The notes: generated by a model not told the origin, from the sequence alone. Numbered from the stretch's first letter, positions 1-5,757 are shown. The stretch: DNA of 9,876 nt from Candidatus Omnitrophota bacterium (GCA_016206945.1 JACQQP010000051.1:1-9876), one strand, 5' to 3'. Numbers and translations: made by a program.

Positions 1-1
1 A

Positions 2-196
2 GCCAATTCATTTAAGCATTTGAATGAGCTGAAACAGACCTTTGGCTCAGCCGATTACGTCAGGCCTTATACAGTATTCAATATTTCAGGGAACAAATAC
101 CGGTTGATTACCTTGGTCAATTATCAAATTAGGACAGTTTTTGTGGAACAGATTCTAACGCATCGCGAATACGATCGAGGCAAATGGAGGAAATAG
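2..196 (+). CDS. higB: HigB-type mRNA interferase toxin, C-terminal part (cut by window edge)
   Basis: The first 195 bases read as an open frame of 64 residues with no start in the window, so this is the C-terminal part of a longer gene. The translation runs from ANSFKHLNELK through a core with YRLITLVNYQ and VFVEQILTHREYD to the end GKWRK. This pattern is typical of the C-terminal half of the HigB_toxin family (about 90-110 residues), ribosome-associated RNases that cut mRNA and are neutralised by HigA. The TAG stop is one base before the ATG of the next gene, and the GGAGG serving that gene lies inside the last codons here. Toxin-before-antitoxin order with tight coupling is the usual higBA arrangement. 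The promoter lies outside the window. Confidence 0.85.
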   Translation, partial: ANSFKHLNELKQTFGSADYVRPYTVFNISGNKYRLITLVNYQIRTVFVEQILTHREYDRGKWRK

Positions 197-197
197 A

Positions 198-659
198 ATG
201 ACGCTTGAGACCTTGGAGAAAAAATTAAAACCCTACGAAGATCCTGTCAAGGATGCCTTCGCGAAGTGGCTTTATGTCCACTTTCCGCCCCGCCCCATTA
301 CGACAAAGAAAATGTATGCCCATTACCGGGAGGCGGTCAATATCCTCATGCATGAAATCGAAAAGGTGGAAAACAACGGCACCCTCCGCATGATTATTCA
401 AGAATACCTCAATTCGGTCTTGCCTTTCATTGAAGACTACGAAAAGAAAGAATTTCCGATTGGCCGAGCTACCCCAGAAGAGATGCTCCGATTTCTAATG
501 GAGCAAAATGAGTTAAGCCAATACGACATTGCCTCAGACGTTGGGGGCCAACCCGTGGTTTCCGATATTCTTCACGGAAAGCGAAGATTAACGCGGGATC
601 ATATTGAGCGGCTCGCTAAACGCTTTGGCGTCCGCCCCGCGACCTTCTTTCCGAGTTAA
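198..659 (+). CDS. higA: HigA-type antitoxin, XRE-family HTH
   Basis: This 153-residue protein should bind and block the adjacent HigB toxin and repress the shared promoter. Residues 1-90 form a helical, charged N-terminal region (KMYAHYREAVNILMHEIE) of the kind seen in long HigA antitoxins. Residues about 93-150 form a Cro/C1-type helix-turn-helix, recognisable from ELSQYDIASDVGG, then VVSDILHGKRRLTRDHIERLA and the ending FGVRPATFFPS. The ATG follows the toxin stop by one base, and GGAGG sits at 186-190, so translation is probably coupled. The gene ends with TAA and converges on the metal operon read from the other strand. A weak inverted repeat (AATTCC/GGAATT) follows the stop but has no T-tract, so no terminator is called. 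Confidence 0.85.
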   Translation: MTLETLEKKLKPYEDPVKDAFAKWLYVHFPPRPITTKKMYAHYREAVNILMHEIEKVENNGTLRMIIQEYLNSVLPFIEDYEKKEFPIGRATPEEMLRFLMEQNELSQYDIASDVGGQPVVSDILHGKRRLTRDHIERLAKRFGVRPATFFPS

Positions 660-705
660 TTCCTCCCAGATGGAATTCTAAGCAGAAAGAGGGGTGTGCG
701 TTTCT

Positions 706-1233
706 TCATTTTTTCATGAAGACCTGTTTCACGGCTTGACTCACATTACCCAAGCAGCAGGAGCCCTGGGGATTGGTAACTTCGCAGTAACAGTTGCCGG
801 CTTTGACTTGCGCCTTGATTTGATCGATCGCCGTGCTTTTTCCTGTTTCTTTAATCTCTGAGCGAATTTTCTCTGGCGTCCATCCGTAGCAATAGCAAAC
901 GGGCGCGTTTGGATCGTCGGGTTCTTTCAGGCCGACGGGTACGGTCAGATCGTCTTTTCGAAAAAGAACTTCGTTGGGTCGGAAGTAAACAACATCGCAG
1001 GTGGGAGTTCGGCAGAAGCAGAACTCATCTTGAGTGGGAATGCGGGGGCGAGATTCTGGTTTGAGTAGGGCACCAAGTGTGATTTTCCGTACCGTTTTGC
1101 CGAGAGCTCCACATTCGGGACATTTGGCTGAACTGCATTTCTGTGGCGGATGGAGCTCACAACAGGCCTCAGTCATGACATCGCTAGGATTCTCTGGAGA
1201 ATCCTGTGGCTTAGAACAGCAATCCCCACTCAT
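706..1233 (-). CDS. CopZ-type zinc/[2Fe-2S] metallochaperone-like protein without HMA domain
   Basis: This 175-residue, very Cys-rich soluble protein resembles the N-terminal zinc and iron-sulfur region of Archaeoglobus-type CopZ. Visible clusters are CC at 5-6 and 24-25, a zinc-like CPEC at 38-41, FCFC at 72-74 followed by C79, then CYC at 113-115, CYC at 148-150 and a terminal GSCC at 157-160. Spacing and the NPQGSCC motif fit a BFD-like [2Fe-2S] fold. Archaeal CopZ carries an additional HMA copper-binding domain; here that domain is absent, but the gene just upstream ends in one. The family can hand metal to transporters and reduce Cu(II); the metal here is inferred, not shown. ATG is preceded by AAGGAAG. 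It is the last gene of the operon, 20 bases after merTP, and ends in TGA. Confidence 0.75.
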   Translation of the reverse strand: MSGDCCSKPQDSPENPSDVMTEACCELHPPQKCSSAKCPECGALGKTVRKITLGALLKPESRPRIPTQDEFCFCRTPTCDVVYFRPNEVLFRKDDLTVPVGLKEPDDPNAPVCYCYGWTPEKIRSEIKETGKSTAIDQIKAQVKAGNCYCEVTNPQGSCCLGNVSQAVKQVFMKK

Positions 1234-1253
1234 TTTTACTTCCTTTCTTTGCT

Positions 1254-1814
1254 CTAAAGCTTGGATTTTTCAGCTTTGTAACCTGTCTGATTAATTGCAG
1301 TCACGATCTGGTCCAAGTTCGTTTTCTGAGGATCGTAGGAAACAATCGCTATCTTATCTTTGGCGCTTGCCTTGATTTGGTGAATGCCGGGAAGTTTTTT
1401 CACTGCGGATTGCACGGCGATTTCGCAGGTGAAACAGGTCATACCCTCGACTGGAATCGAGATCTGGACGTCAGCTTCAGAAATGGGAAGTCCATGACTT
1501 CCTCTTGCGTAGGTGTAAAAATTGAGGCTGGCGAAAGTCAAAACAATGGCCGAAGCCAAAATGAGAACATTTCTCGTCATCTTTTTGCCTTCCATTTCGC
1601 AACGAGCAGATTCGCAGGATCTTTTCTCTTTAAAGTAGTTTCGCCACGCAAAGCTAAGAAGGAAGACAGCCCCAAGAATAAAATACCAGTGATATCTCCC
1701 GAGGACTGCCCCCAATCCCAGGCTGCCAAGGCCCACCACGATCAAAAGCAATGGACCAAGGCAGCAGACAGAAGCTGTGAGGGCTGAAAGAATTCCAAAC
1801 CCTTTTGCCTTCAT
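1254..1814 (-). CDS. merTP: MerT-MerP fusion, mercuric/heavy-metal import protein
   Basis: This 186-residue inner-membrane protein joins a MerT-like transporter to a MerP-like binding domain. TM1 (about 8-28) holds the Cys pair of MerT (SVCCLGP, C17 and C18). TM2 spans about 42-58, and a cytoplasmic loop carries C67 and C72. TM3 (about 82-99) leads to a C-terminal HMA domain (115-186) with the metal motif GMTCFTC (C127, C130). In Mer systems MerP captures Hg(II) and passes it to MerT Cys pairs for import. The start chosen is the ATG at 1814: MKAKGFG begins the hydrophobic segment and AGGTGAT lies three bases upstream. A TTG at 1976 would add 54 residues encoded entirely by palindromic repeats and is rejected. 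No merA reductase accompanies it. Other metals (Cu, Cd) cannot be excluded. Confidence 0.85.
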   Translation of the reverse strand: MKAKGFGILSALTASVCCLGPLLLIVVGLGSLGLGAVLGRYHWYFILGAVFLLSFAWRNYFKEKRSCESARCEMEGKKMTRNVLILASAIVLTFASLNFYTYARGSHGLPISEADVQISIPVEGMTCFTCEIAVQSAVKKLPGIHQIKASAKDKIAIVSYDPQKTNLDQIVTAINQTGYKAEKSKL

Positions 1815-1927
1815 CCCATCACCTGCTTGTAAAGAACGCGCTGTAACGCCAAAACGAGCAATAGCGCGTTCTTTGTTTTTCTTGGAAACATTGCCGCTTC
1901 CAGCGGCAAGAAAGCAGGTGATGGGAT
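1813..1927. repeat. Palindromic element, copy A
   Basis: The outer arms ATCCCATCACCTGCTT (1813-1828) and AAGCAGGTGATGGGAT (1912-1927) are perfect reverse complements. Inside are a 12-bp inverted repeat AAAGAACGCGCT/AGCGCGTTCTTT (1831-1842 and 1863-1874) and a hairpin TTGCCGCT/AGCGGCAA with a 3-base loop (1891-1898 and 1902-1909). As RNA this would fold as a closed stem enclosing two hairpins. It overlaps the merTP start codon by two bases and is followed directly by copy B. Confidence 0.9.
1815..1824 (-). promoter_or_regulatory. Ribosome binding site of merTP, supplied by the repeat arm
   Basis: On the - strand the arm reads AGGTGAT-GGG-ATG, with the ATG being the merTP start. AGGTGAT matches the anti-Shine-Dalgarno region shifted toward the start codon, so three bases of spacing is appropriate. 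The site lies in the outer stem of copy A and would be sequestered if that stem formed in the mRNA. Confidence 0.7.
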
Positions 1928-1928
1928 C

Positions 1929-2042
1929 ATCCACATCACCTGCTTCACAAAAGCACGCATTTTGTGCCTTGGACAAGCGTGCTTTTGAAACTCTTTGAGT
2001 TCTCGATGCTTCGCATCGAGAAAAGCAGGCGATGGGATCATC
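1929..2042. repeat. Palindromic element, copy B
   Basis: The outer arms are CATCACCTGCTT (1934-1945) and AAGCAGGCGATGGGAT (2023-2038), with one mismatch. The first inner inverted repeat is CAAAAGCACGC/GCGTGCTTTTG (1948-1958 and 1977-1987). The second is TCTCGATGC/GCATCGAGA with a TTC loop (2001-2009 and 2013-2021). Both inner stems differ in sequence from copy A but hold the same positions and pairing. The element begins one base past the stop codon of the 57-residue gene, and copies A and B together fill the gap to merTP. Confidence 0.88.
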
Positions 2043-2043
2043 T

Positions 2044-2217
2044 TTAGACCTCTTTCAATTCACCGGTTTGTATCTTACGGACTAAATCGTTCCATTCCTG
2101 CTTTTTGAGGCGGACGAGATTGCCTTTTTCACCAATGTGGACTTCTTCATTGTAAACGGCAATCTCAGGGCAAGCCCCGCAAGCAGGACAGAGCGACACT
2201 TTCTTAATCGGTTCCAT
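2044..2217 (-). CDS. 57-residue CxxCxxC protein of the mer-like operon
   Basis: This small gene was found by translating the gap between the regulator and the repeats. It encodes 57 residues beginning MEPIKKVSLCPACGACPEI and ending QTGELKEV. The only Cys residues are C10, C13 and C16, a compact CxxCxxC motif suited to binding a soft metal or a zinc/Fe-S centre; the rest is charged and likely helical (EWNDLVRKIQTGEL). There is no signal peptide, so it should be cytoplasmic. A consensus AGGAGGT ribosome binding site (2225-2231) overlaps the stop of merR, implying coupling. The stop is TAA. The family is not recognised; a cytoplasmic metal-thiol carrier between MerTP and CopZ is an inference from position and motif only. 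Confidence 0.75.
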   Translation of the reverse strand: MEPIKKVSLCPACGACPEIAVYNEEVHIGEKGNLVRLKKQEWNDLVRKIQTGELKEV

Positions 2218-2222
2218 TTGAT

Positions 2223-2660
2223 TTACCTCCTCTTCCTTTTCGGTTCTCTTTCAATTTGCGGACAGACTGCGTAAGAGCGTTTCTTCGCTTCCTTCGTAGA
2301 AACCCACTCCGAAAGAAGCGTCTCAAGATCTTTTTTCATCTTCTGCAACTCCTTGATCTTGGATTCAAATTCCTCAATTTTTTTGGTGAAAAGCTTTCTC
2401 ACCAAATCGCAGCAGGGTTTCAGTCCTTGCTGACTGCACTGCATGATTCCCTTAACTTCTTTTAAGGTCAGACCCAAGCTTTGCGCTTTCTTGATGAAAC
2501 GGAGTTTCCCGACAGCTTCGCGTGAATAGAGTCTGAATCTCCCTTCACTTCGGATTGGTTTTTCCAAAAGATCCAGCTTTTCGTAATAGCGAATCGTGTC
2601 AATCGAAGTTCCGGTTGTCTTCGCCACTTCGCCAATTTGAACGCGATCGTCCTTTTCCAT
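2223..2660 (-). CDS. merR: MerR-family heavy-metal-responsive regulator
   Basis: This 145-residue regulator has the MerR winged helix at residues 7-75 (VQIGEVAKTTGTSIDTIRYYEKLDLL, then GRFRLYS) and a dimerisation coiled coil at about 85-118 (KKIEEFESKIKELQKMKKDL). Metal-ligand candidates are C83/C84 at the start of the coil and C133 in VCPQI. Aligned to Hg-responsive MerR, C84 and C133 match the first and third Cys ligands, but the middle one falls on W119, so the triad is incomplete and the true metal is uncertain. C75 is a further candidate. The start is the ATG at 2660; a TTG at 2708 lies inside the -35 box and is rejected. The family distorts DNA at long-spaced promoters to activate transcription, and such a promoter lies just upstream. 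Confidence 0.85.
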   Translation of the reverse strand: MEKDDRVQIGEVAKTTGTSIDTIRYYEKLDLLEKPIRSEGRFRLYSREAVGKLRFIKKAQSLGLTLKEVKGIMQCSQQGLKPCCDLVRKLFTKKIEEFESKIKELQKMKKDLETLLSEWVSTKEAKKRSYAVCPQIEREPKRKRR

Positions 2661-2676
2661 TTTTGACCTTACATGA

Positions 2677-2708
2677 AGCTTACACCCTAGAGTGTACTCC
2701 AGAGTCAA
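2677..2708 (-). promoter_or_regulatory. MerR-type promoter/operator of the metal operon
   Basis: On the - strand TTGACT (2703-2708) and TAAGCT (2677-2682) are separated by 20 bases, longer than the usual 17 and typical of MerR-family targets. The spacer holds the dyad CTGGAGT-AC-ACTCTAG, close to operators of PbrR/ZntR-type regulators. The -10 box ends 16 bases before the merR ATG, so the leader is short and merR is autoregulated with the genes after it. Confidence 0.85.
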
Positions 2709-2720
2709 GATAAAATTTTT

Positions 2721-3305
2721 TTAAGCGGTTTCTGCTAATAACTCATTAATTTTACTCTCAATCCGGATGTAATCCTGATCCCCTTTGACATATTGGCCGC
2801 CGGGATGGATGTAGCGGATCATTCCGGATCTATCAATGAGAAAGCTTACGGAAGTCCAGGGCCTTTCACGCTTATCAAGCCACCATCTTCGAAGCGTTTT
2901 CCAATCATAATCAATCGCTACTGGAAATTTAAATTGATACTCTTGGACAAGCTTTTGAACGTGAGTTCTGCTCACGGGTGTCGGGGATTTATGATGATAA
3001 ATACCGATCACTTCTAAACCTTGACCGTGATACTTTTCGTAAAATTCATTAAGCGATGGCGCTGACGCTCGACAAAAAGGACATTCAGGGCCTGTCCAAA
3101 AACGGACAAGCACAACCTTTCCTTTTAAGTCATTGAGTTCAAGCAGCTTGGAATTAATCCAATCACTTAAAATCCAATCGGAAGGCTGCGTCCCGATTAA
3201 ATCGTCGCCTTGCGCTGGTTCAGCACTAAGATGAGAAACAACCACAGTAAGCCCAATCAATGTCAACGTCAGAGAAAAACAAATAAATCGAATGAAATAA
3301 GTCAT
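2721..3305 (-). CDS. Exported TlpA-like thioredoxin-fold protein with CPFC site
   Basis: This 194-residue protein has an N-terminal hydrophobic signal segment (about 5-25) with a plausible cleavage site after LSA (28), so it should work in the periplasm, either free or anchored. The thioredoxin-like fold is seen in VVLVRFWTGPECPFC, with redox cysteines C75 and C78. It is followed by the LEVIGIYHH strand and a C-terminal SFLIDRSGMIRYIHPGG typical of the TlpA/AhpC-TSA redoxin group. It probably reduces or exchanges disulfides, or serves a cytochrome or metal-protein maturation pathway; the partner is unknown. The gene ends 12 bases before the -35 box of the MerR-type promoter. Readthrough into the metal operon is possible because no terminator hairpin is seen. 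The ATG start fits the signal peptide. Confidence 0.8.
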   Translation of the reverse strand: MTYFIRFICFSLTLTLIGLTVVVSHLSAEPAQGDDLIGTQPSDWILSDWINSKLLELNDLKGKVVLVRFWTGPECPFCRASAPSLNEFYEKYHGQGLEVIGIYHHKSPTPVSRTHVQKLVQEYQFKFPVAIDYDWKTLRRWWLDKRERPWTSVSFLIDRSGMIRYIHPGGQYVKGDQDYIRIESKINELLAETA

Positions 3306-3348
3306 CGATAAACCATCGTATAAATTTACAGCACCTAAAAAACCTATG

Positions 3349-3975
3349 TCATTCCTTAACCGCTTCAGCGATCATCATTCCCCAAATGAAATTGATTTTA
3401 AATTTTTTCTCCTTGACGATACGAAACCCGACGTCCGAAAGAAAGCGGTTCAACTCTTCTTGCGAGTAACACTGCCTGTGAGCGGTGTCAAATAGCTTCA
3501 AACACAAATCGCAGAGGCGGCAGAGGAGGTAATTACGACACCAGTCCAGAATGATGATTCTTCCAGCCGTTTTCAAAACTCTCTTCATTTCGTTCAACGA
3601 TCGAGCAGGGTCATCAAAAAAATGGAAGGAATTGGCGCATACGACCAGATCAAAATGCGCTTCCGGAAATGGAACTCGGGAGGCAGCGGCTTTAGAAAAA
3701 GTGACGTTCGGAGAAGCACCCAGTTTGTGTCCTGCAACTGCCAGCATCTTCTCGGAAATATCAACGCCTGAAATATTCTGCTTCGGATAATCCTTGACCA
3801 ACAATTGCTCAAGCGTTCCCGTCCCGCAGGCTACATCTAAGATTTTTTCCGTACCTTTGACATTCATCCATCTTTTCAGAAAATTCAGTGTGGATGAAAT
3901 ATAATCCCGCCAGCGAAGATCATACTTTTCTGCAAGATGGTCGTACCGCTCCCGAACTCTATTTTCTTCCCCCAT
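3349..3975 (-). CDS. Class I SAM-dependent methyltransferase
   Basis: This 208-residue cytoplasmic enzyme has a Methyltransf_11-like Rossmann fold. Motif I is ILDVACGTGT (45-54), the acidic ribose-binding residue is in GVDIS (70-74), and motif IV is PFPEAHFDLVVCANSFHFF (102-120), followed by EMKRVLKTAGRIIILDW. The region after the core holds clustered cysteines (C146, C152, C155, C158, C169), which is unusual for this family. The substrate cannot be read from sequence; the ubiquinone/menaquinone-type UbiE group is similar in motif I, but the Cys-rich segment and the context point elsewhere, perhaps to a metalloid or thiol substrate (speculative). The ATG lies five bases after the preceding gene's stop with no strong ribosome binding site, suggesting coupled translation. 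It ends in TGA. Confidence 0.83.
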   Translation of the reverse strand: MGEENRVRERYDHLAEKYDLRWRDYISSTLNFLKRWMNVKGTEKILDVACGTGTLEQLLVKDYPKQNISGVDISEKMLAVAGHKLGASPNVTFSKAAASRVPFPEAHFDLVVCANSFHFFDDPARSLNEMKRVLKTAGRIIILDWCRNYLLCRLCDLCLKLFDTAHRQCYSQEELNRFLSDVGFRIVKEKKFKINFIWGMMIAEAVKE

Positions 3976-3980
3976 TCTGA

Positions 3981-4382
3981 TTAGGTTGATACCGGAATCA
4001 TGTTATCATTTTCATCGTAGGTGTAACGAGGATTGCCGTTGTCCTTATGAATACGGACTGCGGCGACACTGAGATTTCCTCCCTCGTCTTGAATATCAAA
4101 ATCAAGATCAAGCAGATCTCCCGACCTCACATCCTTCATATCGGTACAGGAATAATAATAGTCTCCTGTTTTTCCCACTCGGTCATGCACACGGACTAGC
4201 TCAAGCTGCCTTAATTCACCTGAGCGTTCATCCGCAATGGCAAAAGCGCCTTGAAGTTTCTCCTGGCCTGCAATGTAATCACGAATCGTCTGACGAAGCG
4301 CCTCGGGTTCCGGTTCCGCCAAGGCGCTTGCAGTCAAATTTAAGAAAAATATAAGAAAACCGATCCCTATTTTCTTATTCAT
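3981..4382 (-). CDS. Small exported protein of unknown function
   Basis: This 133-residue protein is not assigned to a named family. Residues 1-22 form a clear signal peptide (MNKKIGIGFLIFFLNL, cleavage after ALA). The mature part begins EPEPEALRQTIRDYI, contains LQGAFAIADERSGELRQLEL and HDRVGKTGDYYYSCTDM, and ends with a DIQDEGGNLSVAAVRIHKD strand region and PRYTYDENDNMIP. The single mature Cys (C79) and many acidic residues are notable. The overall pattern suggests a compact alpha+beta periplasmic domain. It starts three bases after the stop of the His-rich gene and ends five bases before the methyltransferase, so the three are almost certainly cotranscribed. The function may relate to binding a metal or a peptide in the periplasm, but nothing decisive is seen. 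Confidence 0.7.
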   Translation of the reverse strand: MNKKIGIGFLIFFLNLTASALAEPEPEALRQTIRDYIAGQEKLQGAFAIADERSGELRQLELVRVHDRVGKTGDYYYSCTDMKDVRSGDLLDLDFDIQDEGGNLSVAAVRIHKDNGNPRYTYDENDNMIPVST

Positions 4383-4385
4383 TCC

Positions 4386-4643
4386 TTACTCGCTTTCTTC
4401 TTGAGCTGCAATTTGATCGAGTCTAGCGGCAAGATCAGGATTGGTTGCGCGAAGCGCATCTGCAGCTTCCCGAATAGTTGCCGCATGACTTTCCAGCTGT
4501 GCCCCACCGTGTTCCTTACCCGCTTGTTCCTCGCCTGCATGTTCCTTTCCGCCGTGCTCCCCCGCTAAAAGGACGGTGGGATTCCAAAGCGAAACTCCAA
4601 GCACCAATGCAAAAATTAGCGTAGCAAAAAAAATTTGTTTCAT
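4386..4643 (-). CDS. Small exported His/Glu-rich protein
   Basis: This 85-residue protein has a signal peptide (1-27, hydrophobic core FFATLIFALVLGVSL, cleavage near LLA). A His/Glu/Gly-rich segment with a five-residue period follows (GEHGG, KEHAG, EEQAG, KEHGG; residues 28-47; H30, H35, H45). A helical tail, IREAADALRATNPDLAARL, completes it. The repeat segment could bind divalent metal weakly in the periplasm, which is inference. No family is recognised. A strong AGGAGG lies nine bases before the ATG, the best ribosome binding site in this gene group, suggesting high expression. It follows the transglutaminase-like gene by 16 bases. Confidence 0.72.
   Translation of the reverse strand: MKQIFFATLIFALVLGVSLWNPTVLLAGEHGGKEHAGEEQAGKEHGGAQLESHAATIREAADALRATNPDLAARLDQIAAQEESE
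4506..4565 (-). repeat. Four 15-bp imperfect tandem repeats inside the His-rich gene
   Basis: Four consecutive 15-base units (for example CGCTTGTTCCTCGCC and TGCATGTTCCTTTCC on the + strand) encode the five-residue blocks GEHGG, KEHAG, EEQAG and KEHGG. The units keep reading frame, so length changes by slippage would only add or remove blocks. Confidence 0.6.
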
Positions 4644-4659
4644 TTGAACTTCCTCCTTG

Positions 4660-5631
4660 TTATTTCAGGTTTTTAAATTGAAACGACGTTTTTACTCCAT
4701 TCCATTCTTTCCCATCTACTTCGACGTACGGATAGAAAAAAATATTCACAGGATCTCCCGACTGTCTTGGCTCAAGTTGAATATCTCTTCCTACACTAAT
4801 CAAAAACTTATTGGTATCAAAATTTCCGAAATAGGCCTCCTTTCTTTTTGGATTTTTCCAGGCCTCGGATGCATCCACAGGTTTCCATCCCTTGCCTTCT
4901 TCATAGAATTCCGCCCAACAGTGATAGCCGGGAATTTCCCCTTCTGGCGCCTCAGGAATCGTCAAGCCAATCTTAAACCGTGCAGGAATTTCCGCCGCGT
5001 GCGCCATCGAAATAAAAAGCGAATGAAAATCCGTGCAATTGCCTTTCCCTAAAAGACAGGCGCGAATCGTATTTCCCTCTCCCCAGCCTGGAACGGTTTT
5101 ATCATAACGCATGCGGCCTATGACGTCCTCATAAATTCCTCTGGCCTTTTCGATTAACGTGCTTTTGCCGAGGACGGCGTTACGGGTTCTGGCGCGAACC
5201 GTATCATTCACTACCATCAACCGGCTTGGATTCAAATAGGCGCTTGGATTTTCGTCATTCTCGAAAACTGTATTGCTCAAAGGCTTTGTCAGTTTTGCTT
5301 TATAGGTAATGTTAAAATCCAAAGAAGGAAGAAAGGGACGTTCCAATTCAAGATAAGCCATTTCATTCCCATATTGAGGATCACGCGTAATCCGATAAGG
5401 CGCAGCTGATTCTACGTTCCTTTCTAAAATGGTTTGGCCTTCCCGTGTCGACGCAAGGGGAATCCAAATACGGACGCTTTTAGCATCCAGCGGTGGCTCT
5501 GGAACTTGCGCTTGATAAATGATCTGAAATTCCCTTTGGGCGGGAAAAGGATCGTTTGCCCGGTGTGGTCCTAACCAATAGAAAGAGCCTGACAAAAAAA
5601 GGAATCCAGCAAATAGGAACAATTTCTTCAT
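4660..5631 (-). CDS. Exported transglutaminase-like cysteine protein
   Basis: This 323-residue protein has an N-terminal signal or anchor segment (3-20, KLFLFAGFLFLSGSFYWL). A beta-rich region at about 33-115 (EFQIIYQAQV, RIWIPLAS) resembles the N-terminal domain of bacterial transglutaminase-like proteins. The Transglut_core domain spans about 140-260, with the catalytic triad in GNCTDFHSLF (C199), GYHCWAEF (H237) and PVDAS (D253). Such proteins act in the periplasm as peptidases or amide-bond enzymes; cross-linking is rarely shown. The start is the ATG at 5631, which begins the signal segment; an earlier start at 5658 lies inside the palindromic element and is rejected. The ribosome binding site AGGTGAT is supplied by that element. 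The gene ends in TAA, 16 bases before the His-rich gene. Confidence 0.85.
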   Translation of the reverse strand: MKKLFLFAGFLFLSGSFYWLGPHRANDPFPAQREFQIIYQAQVPEPPLDAKSVRIWIPLASTREGQTILERNVESAAPYRITRDPQYGNEMAYLELERPFLPSLDFNITYKAKLTKPLSNTVFENDENPSAYLNPSRLMVVNDTVRARTRNAVLGKSTLIEKARGIYEDVIGRMRYDKTVPGWGEGNTIRACLLGKGNCTDFHSLFISMAHAAEIPARFKIGLTIPEAPEGEIPGYHCWAEFYEEGKGWKPVDASEAWKNPKRKEAYFGNFDTNKFLISVGRDIQLEPRQSGDPVNIFFYPYVEVDGKEWNGVKTSFQFKNLK

Positions 5632-5756
5632 CCCATCACCTGCCTCAAAAGAACGCATCGTTTTAAGTTAATGCGTTCTTTGATTTCTGAAAGAAATTCT
5701 CGCGTTTCACAGTCCAACCACCTGAATGAAACGCGAGAAAAGCAGGTGATTGGGAT
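5630..5756. repeat. Palindromic element, copy C
   Basis: The outer arms are ATCCCATCACCTGC (5630-5643) and GCAGGTGATTGGGAT (5742-5756), the right one with an extra T. Inner stems are AAAGAACGCAT/ATGCGTTCTTT (5648-5658 and 5671-5681) and a 13-bp TTCTCGCGTTTCA/TGAAACGCGAGAA (5697-5709 and 5727-5739). The architecture matches copies A and B. The left edge overlaps the ATG of the transglutaminase-like gene by two bases. Confidence 0.88.
5632..5641 (-). promoter_or_regulatory. Ribosome binding site of the transglutaminase-like gene, supplied by the repeat arm
   Basis: On the - strand the arm of copy C reads AGGTGAT-GGG-ATG, identical in sequence and spacing to the merTP site. No other ribosome binding site is available for this start. 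Confidence 0.7.
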
Positions 5757-5757
5757 C

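Noticed and set aside
658..677. Inverted repeat AATTCC/GGAATT after higA as a terminator
   Set aside because: Only a 6-bp stem and no following T-tract on either strand.
1377..1787. Long + strand frame opposite merTP
   Set aside because: Antisense shadow of a well-supported gene, with no family resemblance or ribosome binding site; the same applies to + strand frames opposite the other - strand genes.
1815..1976. N-terminal extension of MerTP from a TTG at 1976
   Set aside because: All 54 extra residues are repeat-derived, whereas the ATG at 1814 has a well-spaced AGGTGAT and begins the MerT transmembrane domain.
1811..2041. Open frame of 76 residues on the - strand spanning copies A and B, with repeated QVMGMIPSPAF-like peptide
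   Set aside because: It is made only of the two palindromic elements; the MIPSP peptide comes from the repeat arms and recurs in the frame at 5756-6010. No independent evidence of translation.
2661..2708. N-terminal extension of the MerR-family regulator from a TTG at 2708
   Set aside because: It would start inside the -35 box of the promoter; the ATG at 2660 fits the family N-terminus.
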